Shown piece by piece: positions 48,858 to 59,981 of a stretch of 64,000 bases of DNA. Below the pieces are notes generated by a model that was given only the letters and a program-made list of their open reading frames with translations, did no database searches and was not told the DNA's origin. The translations under genes were made by a program, and so were the position numbers. Each line of letters opens with the position of its first letter. Within the stretch, counting starts at the first letter, position 1. This DNA is from Seiridium cupressi (lineage: Eukaryota > Ascomycota > Sordariomycetes > Amphisphaeriales > Sporocadaceae), in assembly GCA_036674765.1 (NCBI GenBank), contig JARVKI010000002.1:682001-746000 (forward strand). The letters are read 5' to 3'.

Positions 48858-51800
48858 AGGCCTTCACTTGGAGTATAATGTACATATCCACATGTTGTAA
48901 ATAGGGATTGGGCTTATGCAGCTAGTCTGGAGGGATGGGTATACCTATGGGCACAGGCGTTTTCCGTTTAGATATCCTTGATGAGTATGAGTTCATGACT
49001 AGAAATGATAAAACTTTGACTCGGCTGCACTTTTCTTCCACTGTGGACACAGTCTGGCACAGTTGCCGTTGAAAAGATAAAGGTGATTGACAAGTCTGAC
49101 TAATCACAGCTCAACTAAGCAACAGTCATATTTAGGACCTGTATCTGGTAAAATAATGGCGTTTGCTCTGATGTTCTAACTTTCCTATTTCCCGATTTCA
49201 GTCGTCAAAAATCATACCGATGTCTTGAGCGAAACTTAATGACTGGTGAGAGGTACTAAGCTTGCTCTAAGCGTATAAATGTATTAAAAGAATTAAATAA
49301 AATAAAAAAAGACGAAAGGGAAGAAGAAGGGTGGACTACGTATTCTGTCACGGAGTACCACAGTTGATAGGGATCCGACCGTTGTGGGACAAGAAAGTCG
49401 TACAGAACATAGCAAACACAACTTCTCAGGCAATCTACCGACAGCCCCTCTCTTGAGTTACGGTAAGATCTATTATCTACGAATGCATGGTTACTGACCA
49501 AAGGTGTTTAATATCGCCCTACGAGAGAAGGCAAACACGGCAGGCCATGAGGTGAGACGATGTAACGACCCAATTTGAGGTTTGCTATTGACCATGGCTC
49601 CACAAACTTCATCTTGACAATGACTGCGCGACAAGTTTGTCTTCGGGATCAACTTTGGCCATCAGCTTGCTTTTTTGTACAACACGGCGCCGGACCCTTG
49701 CCTTTTGGGCACTATGCTGATCAAGGAGAATGAGGCGCCTGGGAGCAAAAAACATTGACCGTTCTCTCGAAACCCGAATGTATAAGAACATGGCGTTCCC
49801 TCCATCTGGATTTGGATCCCCTTCTACGAATGCTCTCCAGGTTATGAGCCAGTGACGAATCACCCAAAAGCCCTACCGCGACAGTAAGGTGAGCCAATAT
49901 GACACCACATTGATATGTAGGTAGGGCACATGGTCGCGTAGGGCTGGGTATTCAAAGGATTCTGTGCCGGGGTTGCCAGTGATCCGGTATGTCAGATTCT
50001 TGTTGTATGTCCTTCAAAAGATATCACAGTGGAGAAGGTAGCTAAATTGTTCACAGCCGCCTCCTGCTTTATCCCTTTGAGAGCGGCTTGGAATCTGCTC
50101 TCCTTTGAAGCCTTCTTTCCTCCTTAGGGTACATTGCGCTAGACATTAATCGTTCCAAACGACTCGACCGTGGCTAGTGTGATCCTCCAGGGACGGAATC
50201 AGGTCGAAAGTGAAGGGTATAGGGAGGGGGAGTGGATTGGGATCACTTAGGTCGTCTTTACCGTCTAGCTGCTTGGCTTGATGCTCTGTGTGGGAGGATG
50301 ACGATGTATGAACCTTCAAGTTGCACGCCGCAGGCAAAGTGGAACACGACAACTTCGCGACCGGCCGACGAGTCTTGGCCAACATAAAACCAAACTCAGT
50401 CTGGTACCGAATACACCAGACGATAAGTTGTTGAAGTTCCCTTGCCGCTGCTCATACTCGGCGGACACACGGAGCCTGGTCCGCGTCGTCTGCTCCGCCG
50501 CCCCTTCAGATGCCAATGCCCCTCGACCGGCTGAAGCTAAGCTGGCGCAGGATTTTCCTGCCTCTGTCACAGTTGAATATTAGGGTTTAGCCACTGGGGC
50601 AGGTGCGGAGATCTCAAGTCTGCCTCTTCGATGGTGCTCGTCCTACACTACAGTTGGGCAGCTTGCCAGCGGGACGGGAAGAGCGAGAGATTGTCCACTT
50701 ATTCTCGCGGACCGCCACTCGATGGTCGCGCACCCTCGCTTGTCTCCATACAAGGCATTGCTCATTGCCCACCGTGGCAATGTACCAGTCGACCAGGACA
50801 GGCGCGGGTAGGCCATCATGCCAAGGTATTTAGTGACAATACTGCAGTTGCGACCAAAGCCGAAGCTTCTGTGACGTTTTGGGTGGCGATCCGCTGGAAA
50901 GGCAACATGGTTGGCACTCCAGAGGCACTCGATTATTTGGCAAGGAAGCCATTGTCGAGGATTTGGGTGAGACACCAAAGATCTAAGGCTATATATCAGG
51001 GCTACACGGTGACATGGTTGGCACTCCAGGCGCTTGGTGACTTGGCATGAAGCGCAGTTCGAGGTTCCTTTGCAGGACGTAACGTGGCATATCAGGAACT
51101 GGGTAAAATCTTTGCCCCATACGACCAGGACTCTAATCATTACGATAGCAAGCATTTACCTCTTGTGGGTGTGATCTAGGGGATCATAGTTGTTCTGCTT
51201 GCCATTAAATGGCTACCATGATACTCCAATATTTCCGCACTATCGCGTGTAAGTCATCGGCGCGAGGGTTGCATTGAAATCGCCTTCGATAGTCACAAAA
51301 ATACACTGGTGGCTTCGTGTGAAGTGGGCTAAAGTACCTATGTAATTGCCCGGCACTGGTTAAGCTTGGTCCTTTGAAAGTCTCTTCTTCGTTCCCATTG
51401 TCACATCGACTGGTGAGTGCAACCAAAGATCTGAAACGGATGCAAACAAGGTTATTGATGAAATGGCGAATCAGAGGCGACGGCCAATTCAAATTAGGTC
51501 CTGTTCCTGGCGATCTTGAAATTGCAAGGATCTTGAACCCTGGGGGCCGGGCCCCGGCCCAAGAGTTTGGCGCCTGCCGATTCCTCCTTGAACCTCTATC
51601 CAACGGCCACTTCAATCACAACAACAGCCCAGCGTTGCTAGTTTTCTCCCTCCAGTCATCTATCTCATGATGACTTCTCTTGGCAGACCTGGACCCTTGC
51701 CGGTGGCTGACGTTTCCCTCATTTCGTTGCCAGTTGCTGATGCGCTGCGTCTGGCAAAAATACCCGCGCTTATCCTGTGGGAAGCGTATGCGGGGCTGAC

Positions 51801-52734
51801 TTCAGTGTACGGCCCAGCGCAAACAGGTCTGTTCATCTCGTCCAATGCCTTCAGGATTACTGAGAAACCGCCACTCGACTCCAGGAAAAACACGTCGCTG
51901 TCTCCCAACAGCCTGGTTCTTGGCCTTGAAGCTGAACCCGGAACAGCCCATGTTACGGCAGGTCAAGCGGCCAGGGTTGCCCAACTGGGCCTTATCCGCC
52001 TCCTATCAATTACCTCGTCAATGCCACCGTCACGGGTCGCAGTACCGGCGGGCAATGGCCCCATATCATGATCACTGGTTTTTTCCCGTTTGTCGCCCCA
52101 GGTTCCCCGACTTCCTGTACCCTTGTGCCTGTTGAGTAACTTTTGTTCCTCAACGAGCATGGGTAGGGATTAGGGAATTAATTGTACGTGCCTGAGCGTT
52201 TAATTACAGGACGCCCATGCTCCTGTGTCGTGCAAGTGTATCATGAGATGCGTTCTCTCGAGAATCGAACAAACCAGTTGCATATGCTGTCCTTCTCTCG
52301 TTCCGTTGCGAGAATCAAGAATTAAGCTTTACGAGGTTTTTTCTCTCTCTTTTCATCTCATCAACTTATCGTCCTGCTGGTCTTATACAAAGTGCTTGGC
52401 CGATGGTGTTTCACGTCTTATTGATTCAAAGAGGGACCTTAGGAGCTTGACCACGGAGTAATATAAAATAACGGTATCTTGTTTCCGAACAACCCTGGTC
52501 AGTTTTGATTTGCGGCTTTCCAATATATTCAGGCAATCACCACCCGGCAGTCTTCTCTCACACACTGCTGCTTTTCCAGCCTGCTGTCGCTGAAAGTCAT
52601 CGTTTCCGACTCGGCCACTCGCTCTTTGGGCATATACACTCGTTTGCTTCTAGTCTATCCTTCAACCCTATTTCAATCCTACGATCAGTATCACTAGCTC
52701 AACATACTTCGTCTCCACCAACATACCTAGGAAG
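48858..52734. other. Gene-poor stretch of 3.9 kb
   Basis: No gene supported. A very A-rich patch is at about 49265-49330. Overlapping ORFs on both strands at 50300-51160 and 51370-52140 show no domains. A degenerate direct duplication occupies about 50905-51110. The last few hundred bases are pyrimidine-rich (CTCTCTCTTTTC near 52342) and probably belong to the promoter and 5' leader of the surface-protein gene. Confidence 0.5.
50905..51110. repeat. Imperfect ~107-bp direct duplication
   Basis: The 18-mer ACATGGTTGGCACTCCAG occurs at 50905 and again at 51012, followed each time by diverged but alignable sequence (CACTCG..TTGGCA / GCTTGG..TTGGCA; ...ATATCAGG in both). Reads as an old tandem duplication or remnant of a repeated element. 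Confidence 0.6.
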
Positions 52735-53472
52735 ATGCTGTTCTCCAAGATTGCTCTTGCTGCCCTAGCGGGCCAAGTCGCTGTTGCGCAAGGTGGGCGA
52801 AAGCCGTACAGGCCGGAGCTCGTCAGGATGTCAGTAAAAGATATCCTTCTCGGGCGAAGACAGGAAGATGCAGGATACCAGCCCGACACGACTTTATGCG
52901 GAACTGGCACGACGTGCGCCGAGGCTTGTGGTGCTGGATTCGAACAGTGCGCGTCAAGCGATGAAGAGGTCCATTGTTACGACGCCGGCAGCCAACAAAC
53001 CTGCTGTCCCAACAACAGCGGTGATTCTTGCGATGCCGGTTATTACTGCTCGGCAGACACGACTGGTGCCACATACTGCTGCCCGAGTGATGCGTCGTTG
53101 GATGATTGTGCGGCAACTTTCAGTGTCACCGGTGGCCTCTCTTCACAGATTCCGGTAGCGACGTCGACGTCATTGACAGTTTCTGCGGATACCACCACGA
53201 CCAGCACTAGTTCCACGACAATCACAGTTACTACGACCAAGATCACAGCCAGTAGCAGTAGCACGACGAGCGAATGCACTACCTATACTTCTGAGATCAT
53301 CATCCCTATTTCTGCATCGTCCGGCTATAATACAACTGTCGCTAGGAGCACTGGTTCTTTCCCGACTAGCTCCACGCCTGCTACCACAAGTCCAGTCCAG
53401 GCCGGTGCTTCGTCTGTTCAAGCCTCGGCTCTAGTCGCCGTGGTTGCTGTGGCGGTTGCTGCTCTCGTCTAG
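52735..53472 (+). CDS. Cysteine-rich, Ser/Thr-rich probable GPI-anchored surface protein
   Basis: Single-exon gene for 245 residues; family not recognised. A signal peptide is clear (MLFSKIALAALAGQVAVAQG). A dibasic site, LLGRRQEDAG near residue 41, looks like a Kex2 cleavage point. A cysteine-rich module follows at about 55-125 with at least 12 Cys, including TTCAEACGAGFEQC, QQTCCPNN and ATYCCPSD. Then a Thr/Ser-rich, probably O-glycosylated stalk (about 140-220) and a C-terminal hydrophobic tail SALVAVVAVAVAALV, preceded by small residues (QAGASS) as in GPI signals. It should end up on the plasma membrane or cell wall. CFEM spacing is not matched. Role unknown; adhesion or host interaction is possible but only inferred from architecture. 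Confidence 0.85.
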   Translation: MLFSKIALAALAGQVAVAQGGRKPYRPELVRMSVKDILLGRRQEDAGYQPDTTLCGTGTTCAEACGAGFEQCASSDEEVHCYDAGSQQTCCPNNSGDSCDAGYYCSADTTGATYCCPSDASLDDCAATFSVTGGLSSQIPVATSTSLTVSADTTTTSTSSTTITVTTTKITASSSSTTSECTTYTSEIIIPISASSGYNTTVARSTGSFPTSSTPATTSPVQAGASSVQASALVAVVAVAVAALV

Positions 53473-55369
53473 GCTCCCTCTCTCTCTCCAAAAAGAGAAA
53501 CGGCTCACGATACGATGAGATGAGCTACGAACGATGCATTGAGACGATGAAGGGGGTTAGTGTATCCAAGGATAACTTGCAGAAAACCAAAACACCATTT
53601 ATACATATCCGGATGTCATTGTCAACTTCAGGCCTTTGATAATTCAATTCTCGTCCTTGACGGACACTTTTTTGAGACTGGGAGGTTTGGAGATAATTTT
53701 TTCATGGGAATTAGCGTCATTATGGTCCTAGGAATTTTTGTAGGACATTCTTCATCTTCTTCAGTGGTATTTTGCAAGGCAGAGTAGATACTTGGCAAAC
53801 AATGACAGTTCGGACGGTGTATAACCTGTTTTATGATGCTGGAAGAAATGCCAGGGTCATGCAAGATGTGATGAAAGTTCTTGATAACTGACAATCCTAT
53901 TATCGCTGTTCTACAATAGCACTGGCGAGCATATCGCTTACTGGCCATCACTATGAAGGTTGAGAAACCTTATAAAAGTCCCCCGCCATCATGTTGGGCA
54001 CAGTCATGTGCCCCTGGGACGTGGACTGTCCCAACCATGGACACATTTGCTCTCTTCACCATCTGGACATAGGATAGCAAGCGCAAGTAGAGCCCGCCAG
54101 AAGACCTCCTTGGCCAATTTCCTGAGTATTAGGCTTACCGGTTCCAGTAAAGCTAAGTCAAAGACTTTGGATCTCTCCTATTAGGGCGCTCTGTTTGATC
54201 ACTTGGTTGCTCCTGGCGCCTGCTAACTTGTGGTGGAACTGTTATGAGCCGTGGCGGATGTGACTTAGCTGGGATCGACATAAAATATTTGTATTTTTTG
54301 AGTTTGTCACAAGTGGTATTATGGAGTGCATACATAAACTTAGAAAATGCGATTGGCTAGATGGTCTGGCATGTTTACCATACTTTTTACAGAAGTCAGG
54401 CTTTCCTTAATCTCTGTTTAGAGGGGATTCTTGAGGTGATGATATAATGTCACAAAGCTTTGGCCATATACACATAGTCATACAAGATTCAACTGCTAGG
54501 ACTGATAAACACTGGTGTCTGAAATATGGTGTCCGACCGTCGCAAATCATGGGATAAAGGAACCCAATCCATAAGCATCCTGTTTTCTTCAGATGAGCTA
54601 AAATCTACGGTACACATAAACTAAATAAAATTTCTTCATCGCAAGGTACAAATAGTTTTGCATCAAAAGGTCCCTCACGGTTGTTCGCTTTGCCTGATAC
54701 GTCATAAGTACACAGTGCTAAGTGAGTCCGATTCACTGTGTCTGTGGACCGTGTTCTCAACTACAAATCAGAATGCAGGATTGACAGGGAATCATTCAAT
54801 TGACCCCATGCGAGTCGGCAAGTCACATTGAATCTAACCTGCAAAGGGCTAAATACATGCAGCTAAGCACATCGGGCCCGCTATTTGACGAAAGGCTCGA
54901 ATCCACATGAAAATAGCAGAGGCCAGAAGGAAAGCAAAGCAAGCAAGCAATTCTTCAGCAGCCTGACAACGCAAGGCCACCAAGGTCATTCACGAGGAGC
55001 CCAACGCGTTGTCGCCGGTTTTCAGTCCTCTCGACCCATATTCTGTCATCCGTTGTCCTTTGCTCCGTTACAGAGTCACTCATCCGGATGTTTCAGCGCT
55101 GATTTGCCATAAAGCGCTGGATGAGGCGATCCTTCTCGGGCCTGCGCAACAGCATCAGCTCTCGCTCCAGCTTCGCAAGCCTCTCACCTATTTATTTGAC
55201 TGCCCATACGCCTGCCTGCTCTGTCTGGGGTTCGAACCACCCAAAGGGACAACTCCAGTACTCGCGACTTGCAAGACTATCGCCGATCCCTATCGCAAAC
55301 CGATGCCGCTTCTCCTCTGTCGCTGGTGAACTACAGGCGCAGCAGAAGAAAGAAGACACCATTAGAACT
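53473..55369. other. Intergenic 1.9 kb upstream of NMA111
   Basis: AT-rich on the left. Short motif-free ORFs. The sequence TGGGGTTCGAACCACC near 55228 resembles a tRNA T-arm but has no matching arms. No gene supported. Confidence 0.55.
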
Positions 55370-58300
55370 ATGAACGGCGCTTCCGCAAAGCGCAAGGGTT
55401 CGTTTCCTTCGGGGACTGCTGAGCGTGCCACGAAGCAGCGATTCCTCGCCCATAATGGCGGCATAGAGTCACCGGGCATCAACACCCCGGATGTTGAAAG
55501 AGAATTCGACGAACACGAAGACACAGATATGATAGCTCCTCCATACCTCCCAATAGCGCAACCCGATACAGCAGAGTGGCAGGCAACTGTCGAGAACGTC
55601 ATTAGGAATGTGGTCTCGATCAGGTTTTGCCAGACGGCCGCCTTCGACACAGACGCAGCCTTGACGAGTGAGGCCACTGGTTTCGTCGTCGACGCTGAGA
55701 AGGGGTATGTGGAAACCCTTATGTCCGGAAGATCAAGATGTGCTAACATTCGGCGTTAGTTATATTCTAACGAATCGACACGTCGTGGGTTCAGGCCCCT
55801 TTTGGGGCTACGTGGTATTCGACAACCACGAGGAGGTCGATGCCTACCCAGTATATCGCGATCCCGTCCACGACTTTGGTATCCTACGCTTCGACCCGAA
55901 GAAGATCAAATATATGCCCGTTTCCGCGCTGAAACTGCGTCCAGATTTGGCCAAAGGTATGTCATAGGGTATACGAGCCTCGGATGACCTTGTACTGACA
56001 TGAATAGTCGGTATCGAAATTCGAGTTGTTGGAAACGATGCTGGCGAAAAGCTCAGCATTCTGTCCGGTGTCATCAGTCGACTCGACCGCAACGCCCCCG
56101 AGTACGGTGAAGGCTATAGCGACTTTAATACCTGCTACTATCAAGCAAACGCCGCAGCAAGTGGCGGCTCATCCGGCAGTCCCGTCGTGAATATTGACGG
56201 CCACGCCATAGCACTCCAGGCCGGCGGAAGATCAGATGGCGCATCTACCGACTATTTCCTACCTTTAGACCGACCCCTCCGAGCCTTGAAATGCATACAA
56301 GAAGGAAAGCCTGTGGACCGTGGAACTATTCAATGCCAGTTTCTGATGAAACCCTTCGACGAATGTCGACGACTTGGCCTGAGTTCCGAATGGGAAGCTG
56401 CAGTTCGAAAGCAATTCCCCAAGGCCACGAATATGCTTGTTGCAGAGATTGTATTGCCAGAAGGACCGTCTCATAACAAAATCGAAGAGGGTGACGTGCT
56501 CATCAAGGTCAACGGCGAACTCCTCGCAGATTTCATCCCATTGGACGACATATTAGACTCGCACGTGGGCAGGACTATCATTGTATCGTTACAACGCGGT
56601 GGCGAAGACATCGAGGTCGAGCTCGAGGTTGGCGATCTGCACAAGATCACTCCCGATCGATTTGTCTCGGTGGCCGGAGCAAGTTTTCACAGCTTATCTT
56701 ACCAGCAGGCACGTCTCTATGGTGTAGCATGCAAGGGTGTATTCGTTTGTGATTCTACTGGGTCTTTCCGCTTTGAATCAGCTGATAATGGCTGGATGAT
56801 TCAGAGCGTGGACAAGAAAAAGACGCCTGATCTCAAGACCTTCATCGAAGTAATGAAGGGAATCCCTGACAAGAAACGAGTGGTGGTGACCTACAAACAT
56901 CTGCGCGATCTTCACACCCTTAATACCACCATCATCAATGTGGATAGGCATTGGTCTACAAAGATGCGGCTCGCCGCTCGTAACGACGCGTCCGGCTTGT
57001 GGGACTTTACAGACCTAGCAGATCCTATTCCTGCAGTGCCACCGGTCCGTCGGAAGGGCAATTTTATCCAATTGGAACATACATCGCACCAGGCCGTCGC
57101 TGATTTGGTCCGAAGTTTTGTGCACGTCAACTGCACTATGCCGGTAAAGCTAGATGGCTTCCCACGCAATCGCAAGTGGGGCATGGGCTTGGTTATTGAT
57201 GCAGAGAAGGGACTAGTCGTCATTTCACGAGCGATCGTGCCTTATGATCTGTGCGACATCTGGATCACCATTGCCGACTCCATCGTGGTGGAAGGCAAAG
57301 TCGTCTTTCTACATCCCCTACAGAACTATGCCATCATCAAGTACGACCCGGAGCTGGTGGATGCGCCAGTAAAGAGTGCCAGCCTGAGTACAGAGGGTCT
57401 GACACAAGGTGCACCAACGACATTCCTTGGCTACAACAGAAGTGGTAAAATCGTCCACGCAGCTACCACTGTCACGGAGATTACCGCTGTTGCTATCCCT
57501 GCAAACTCTGGAGCACCCAGGTACCGAGCAACTAATGTCGATGCTATCACTGTGGACACCAGCCTCAGCGGGCAATGTGGTAGTGGTGTGCTAGTCGACA
57601 AGGCCGGCACCGTCCAGGCTTTGTGGCTAACATATCTTGGCGAGAGGTCTGCACACAGCTCAAGGGACGAAGAATACCATCTAGGTTTGGCCACGCCGAC
57701 ATTGCTCCCTGTGATTACCCAGATCCAACAAGGCAAGAAGCCCAGTCTCCGAATACTGTCCATGGAGTTTAGAGCTATCCATATGTCTCAAGCGCGGGTC
57801 ATGGGAGTATCCGAGGAATGGATTGAGAAGGTGTCTCAAGCCAACAAGCATGCACATCAGCTGTTCATGGTTTCCAAGCGCACTTTCGAACGTGGGGAAG
57901 AGCCCCAAGTTCTGCAGGAAGGTGATATCATTGTTACTCCTAACGGAAAGATGATCACACGTGTCTCGGAGCTGGATATCATGTACGACCACGAGGTTCT
58001 CGATGCTGTTGTCGTCCGCGACTCAGAGGAGATCAAGTTGAGGGTTCCCACAGTGTCAGCGGATGATGTAGAGACTGACCATGCCGTATCCTTCTGTGGC
58101 GCTATTCTGCATGCACCGCACCACGCTGTCCGCCAACAGATCAGCAAGCTGCATAGCGAAGTATATGTCTCCGCTAGAACCAGAGGCTCGCCTGCTTACC
58201 AATACGGCCTCGCGCCGACCAACTTCATCACTCACATCAACGGGAAGAAGACGCCTGACCTCAAGACGTTCCTTGAGGAGGTGACCAAGATTCCCGATAA

Positions 58301-58587
58301 TACCTGTGAGTCACTCGGATACGTGGGATACTGGTAGGCTCTAAAGCTAACCTATTTTAGACTTTCGCATTAAGGCCATGACCTTCGATAATGTGCCGTG
58401 GGTCATTACGATGAAGAAGAACGAGCATTACTTCCCCACAGTCGAGTGGCTGAAGGACGGCTCAGAGCCCTGCGGCTGGAAGCGGATAGCATATGAGGAC
58501 AATGGCAAACCCCATGTGGGTGAGCCCAATGAGGGCATAATCACCGGGGCTGAGGATACAGGTGACATTGATGAGGTTTATGTCTAA
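55370..58587 (+). CDS. NMA111: Nma111, nuclear HtrA-like serine protease with PDZ domains
   Basis: Pro-apoptotic nuclear serine protease, an HtrA2/Omi relative with two fused HtrA-like halves. Exons 55370-55704, 55760-55956, 56008-58305 and 58361-58587 (introns 55, 51, 55 nt) give 1018 residues, the usual length. A basic N-terminus (SAKRKG; ATKQRF) could serve nuclear import. The first protease domain has the full triad: His119 in TNRHVV (Gly112 is spliced), Asp150 in VHDFGIL, Ser235 in GGSSGSP. PDZ-like modules follow ([32 protein letters not shown]). The second half keeps the fold ([17 protein letters not shown]) but lacks the His ([10 protein letters not shown]) and has GQCGSGV instead of GNSGGP, so it should be inactive. 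Another PDZ pair ends the protein ([18 protein letters not shown]). Confidence 0.96.
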
Positions 58588-58990
58588 GATAGGAACAGGG
58601 CACACCCAAATGCTCGTTGCACATAACGACAGATGTCCTTGGCTAGAGCCGCCATGGGCTATGTATTCAACAAAGCCAGCTGTAAATATTGGCGTAAAAA
58701 GGAGTTTTGCCCAGTCATACATCCCACTCCTTAAGATACCCATGCTTGAGTGTGCTCTTGATGTCTACGGTACTCTCGCTTCCGGTAAATAACTAGTTCT
58801 AATTGTAGAAGCCTGTGCCAGAGGACCTTTGCCTTGAACCTTAGGATTTGGCCCTATGTTCAGTTTGTCCTTCTCTGCTGACAGCATCTTTTGTTTGCTG
58901 TAGCCTTGGGGTTTGACTGCCCATCTAGGATCTGTAAGTCATTCTCCACTTACCTTCAGGCGTTTGGGACTTTGTTGTCTGGCAAGCGGC

Positions 58991-59015
58991 TTTTTTTTTT
59001 TTTTTTTTTTTTTTT
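58991..59015. repeat. T25 homopolymer
   Basis: Uninterrupted run of 25 T in the intergenic region after NMA111. It creates spurious poly-Phe frames on the + strand. Confidence 0.9.
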
Positions 59016-59395
59016 CACCAGCGAGTGCTATGCCAAGCTTTGCCTATGTGCATTCCCTCTATCAGCGCTCAATCCTCATGCAGCTTCAAACGTCACTACT
59101 TATTTCTCAGGTGGTCCGAATCTTTTATCTAAATTTTCTTTTTGGACTTTTAAGATACTACATATTTGGCCCGTGAATATCTTCTCGTAGCTACACCACG
59201 GCAAATACCAAACTCGTAATTACTCAGATTACTCGGATTGTCATTCATATGTGAGATATTCCAATCACTATGTTGTGACAAAGCTTCTGCTTCCGACTTT
59301 CTGGGCTCTCCAGAGGACCATTGCTAACACTTAGTGCTGGGAAACAGTTTTGATTATTGCCGGGCAACGCTCATATATCAGCTGCCTTTACCTTC

Positions 59396-59708
59396 ACGCG
59401 TTTTTAGATCTCTTCTGAATGCTAGTGGGCTGCTCCTGCCATAATCGACGCGTTATGGTGTTATTCTCGCGTTGCCGGGTGCGTCTCCCCATTAATGACC
59501 TAGCCCCGACGACAATATGCAAAATCTATAGGGGATTTTTGGGGATCTTGAGTCGAGTATGATCATCTTGTCGTCGATATGGTCATCTTGTCGTCGATTC
59601 GGCCATCTTGTCGTCGGCATGGCTATATAGACTGGTGTAGATATAAATGATTCTATATTTGTAGTTACCTATAACCTAGATCTCTGGATATGCTCACGCG
59701 TGACGCGT
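59396..59708. promoter_or_regulatory. Cluster of four ACGCGT boxes
   Basis: ACGCGT occurs at 59396-59401, 59448-59453, 59696-59701 and 59703-59708, the last two nearly abutting (TCACGCGTGACGCGTG). All lie 270-590 nt before the start codon of the Myb-like gene. ACGCGT is the yeast MBF (G1/S) site. Whether this fungus uses them so is inference. Confidence 0.55.
59559..59618. repeat. 20-bp tandem repeat, three copies
   Basis: Units of the form ATGGTCATCTTGTCGTCGAT at 59559, 59579 and 59599 with 2-5 changes between copies; a fourth partial copy (ATGGC) follows. Core CATCTTGTCGTCG is invariant. Confidence 0.85.
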
Positions 59709-59981
59709 GTATCTATTCGATTTTCTCTTGAGCAAGCGCGCCCAGCGTCATGTCGCGTTTACTCGGTTCTGCAGTGTCTCTTGATCAACGTTCCGGTGCT
59801 CTTTATTTTTAAGTCACCCGCACTTGGAATCACTTGACACACTCCCAAACCACAACTGCCCTAGATCTTTCTCTGATCTAGTTCCTCAACCACCTTTCAG
59901 CCCAGTTGCTTGACCACCCATCTTCACCTCCCTACATCTCAACACGCACAAAATCCTTTGCCATCTTACATATTCCACAAG

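Larger units (their letters stand above)
58588..59981. other. Intergenic 1.4 kb with repeats and ACGCGT cluster
   Basis: Contains the NMA111 3' side, a T25 run at 58991-59015, a 20-bp tandem repeat at 59559-59618 and four ACGCGT hexamers between 59396 and 59708. The stretch just before the Myb-like gene is C/A-rich. No coding signal. Confidence 0.65.

Noticed and set aside
50643..51155. 170-codon minus-strand ORF and its plus-strand partner at 50631-51050
   Set aside because: Both overlap the degenerate duplication, show no domains, and neither has introns or a promoter pattern.
55200..55260. tRNA-like GGTTCGAACC box
   Set aside because: On neither strand do flanking bases form a T-stem, acceptor stem or A box; it is probably chance.
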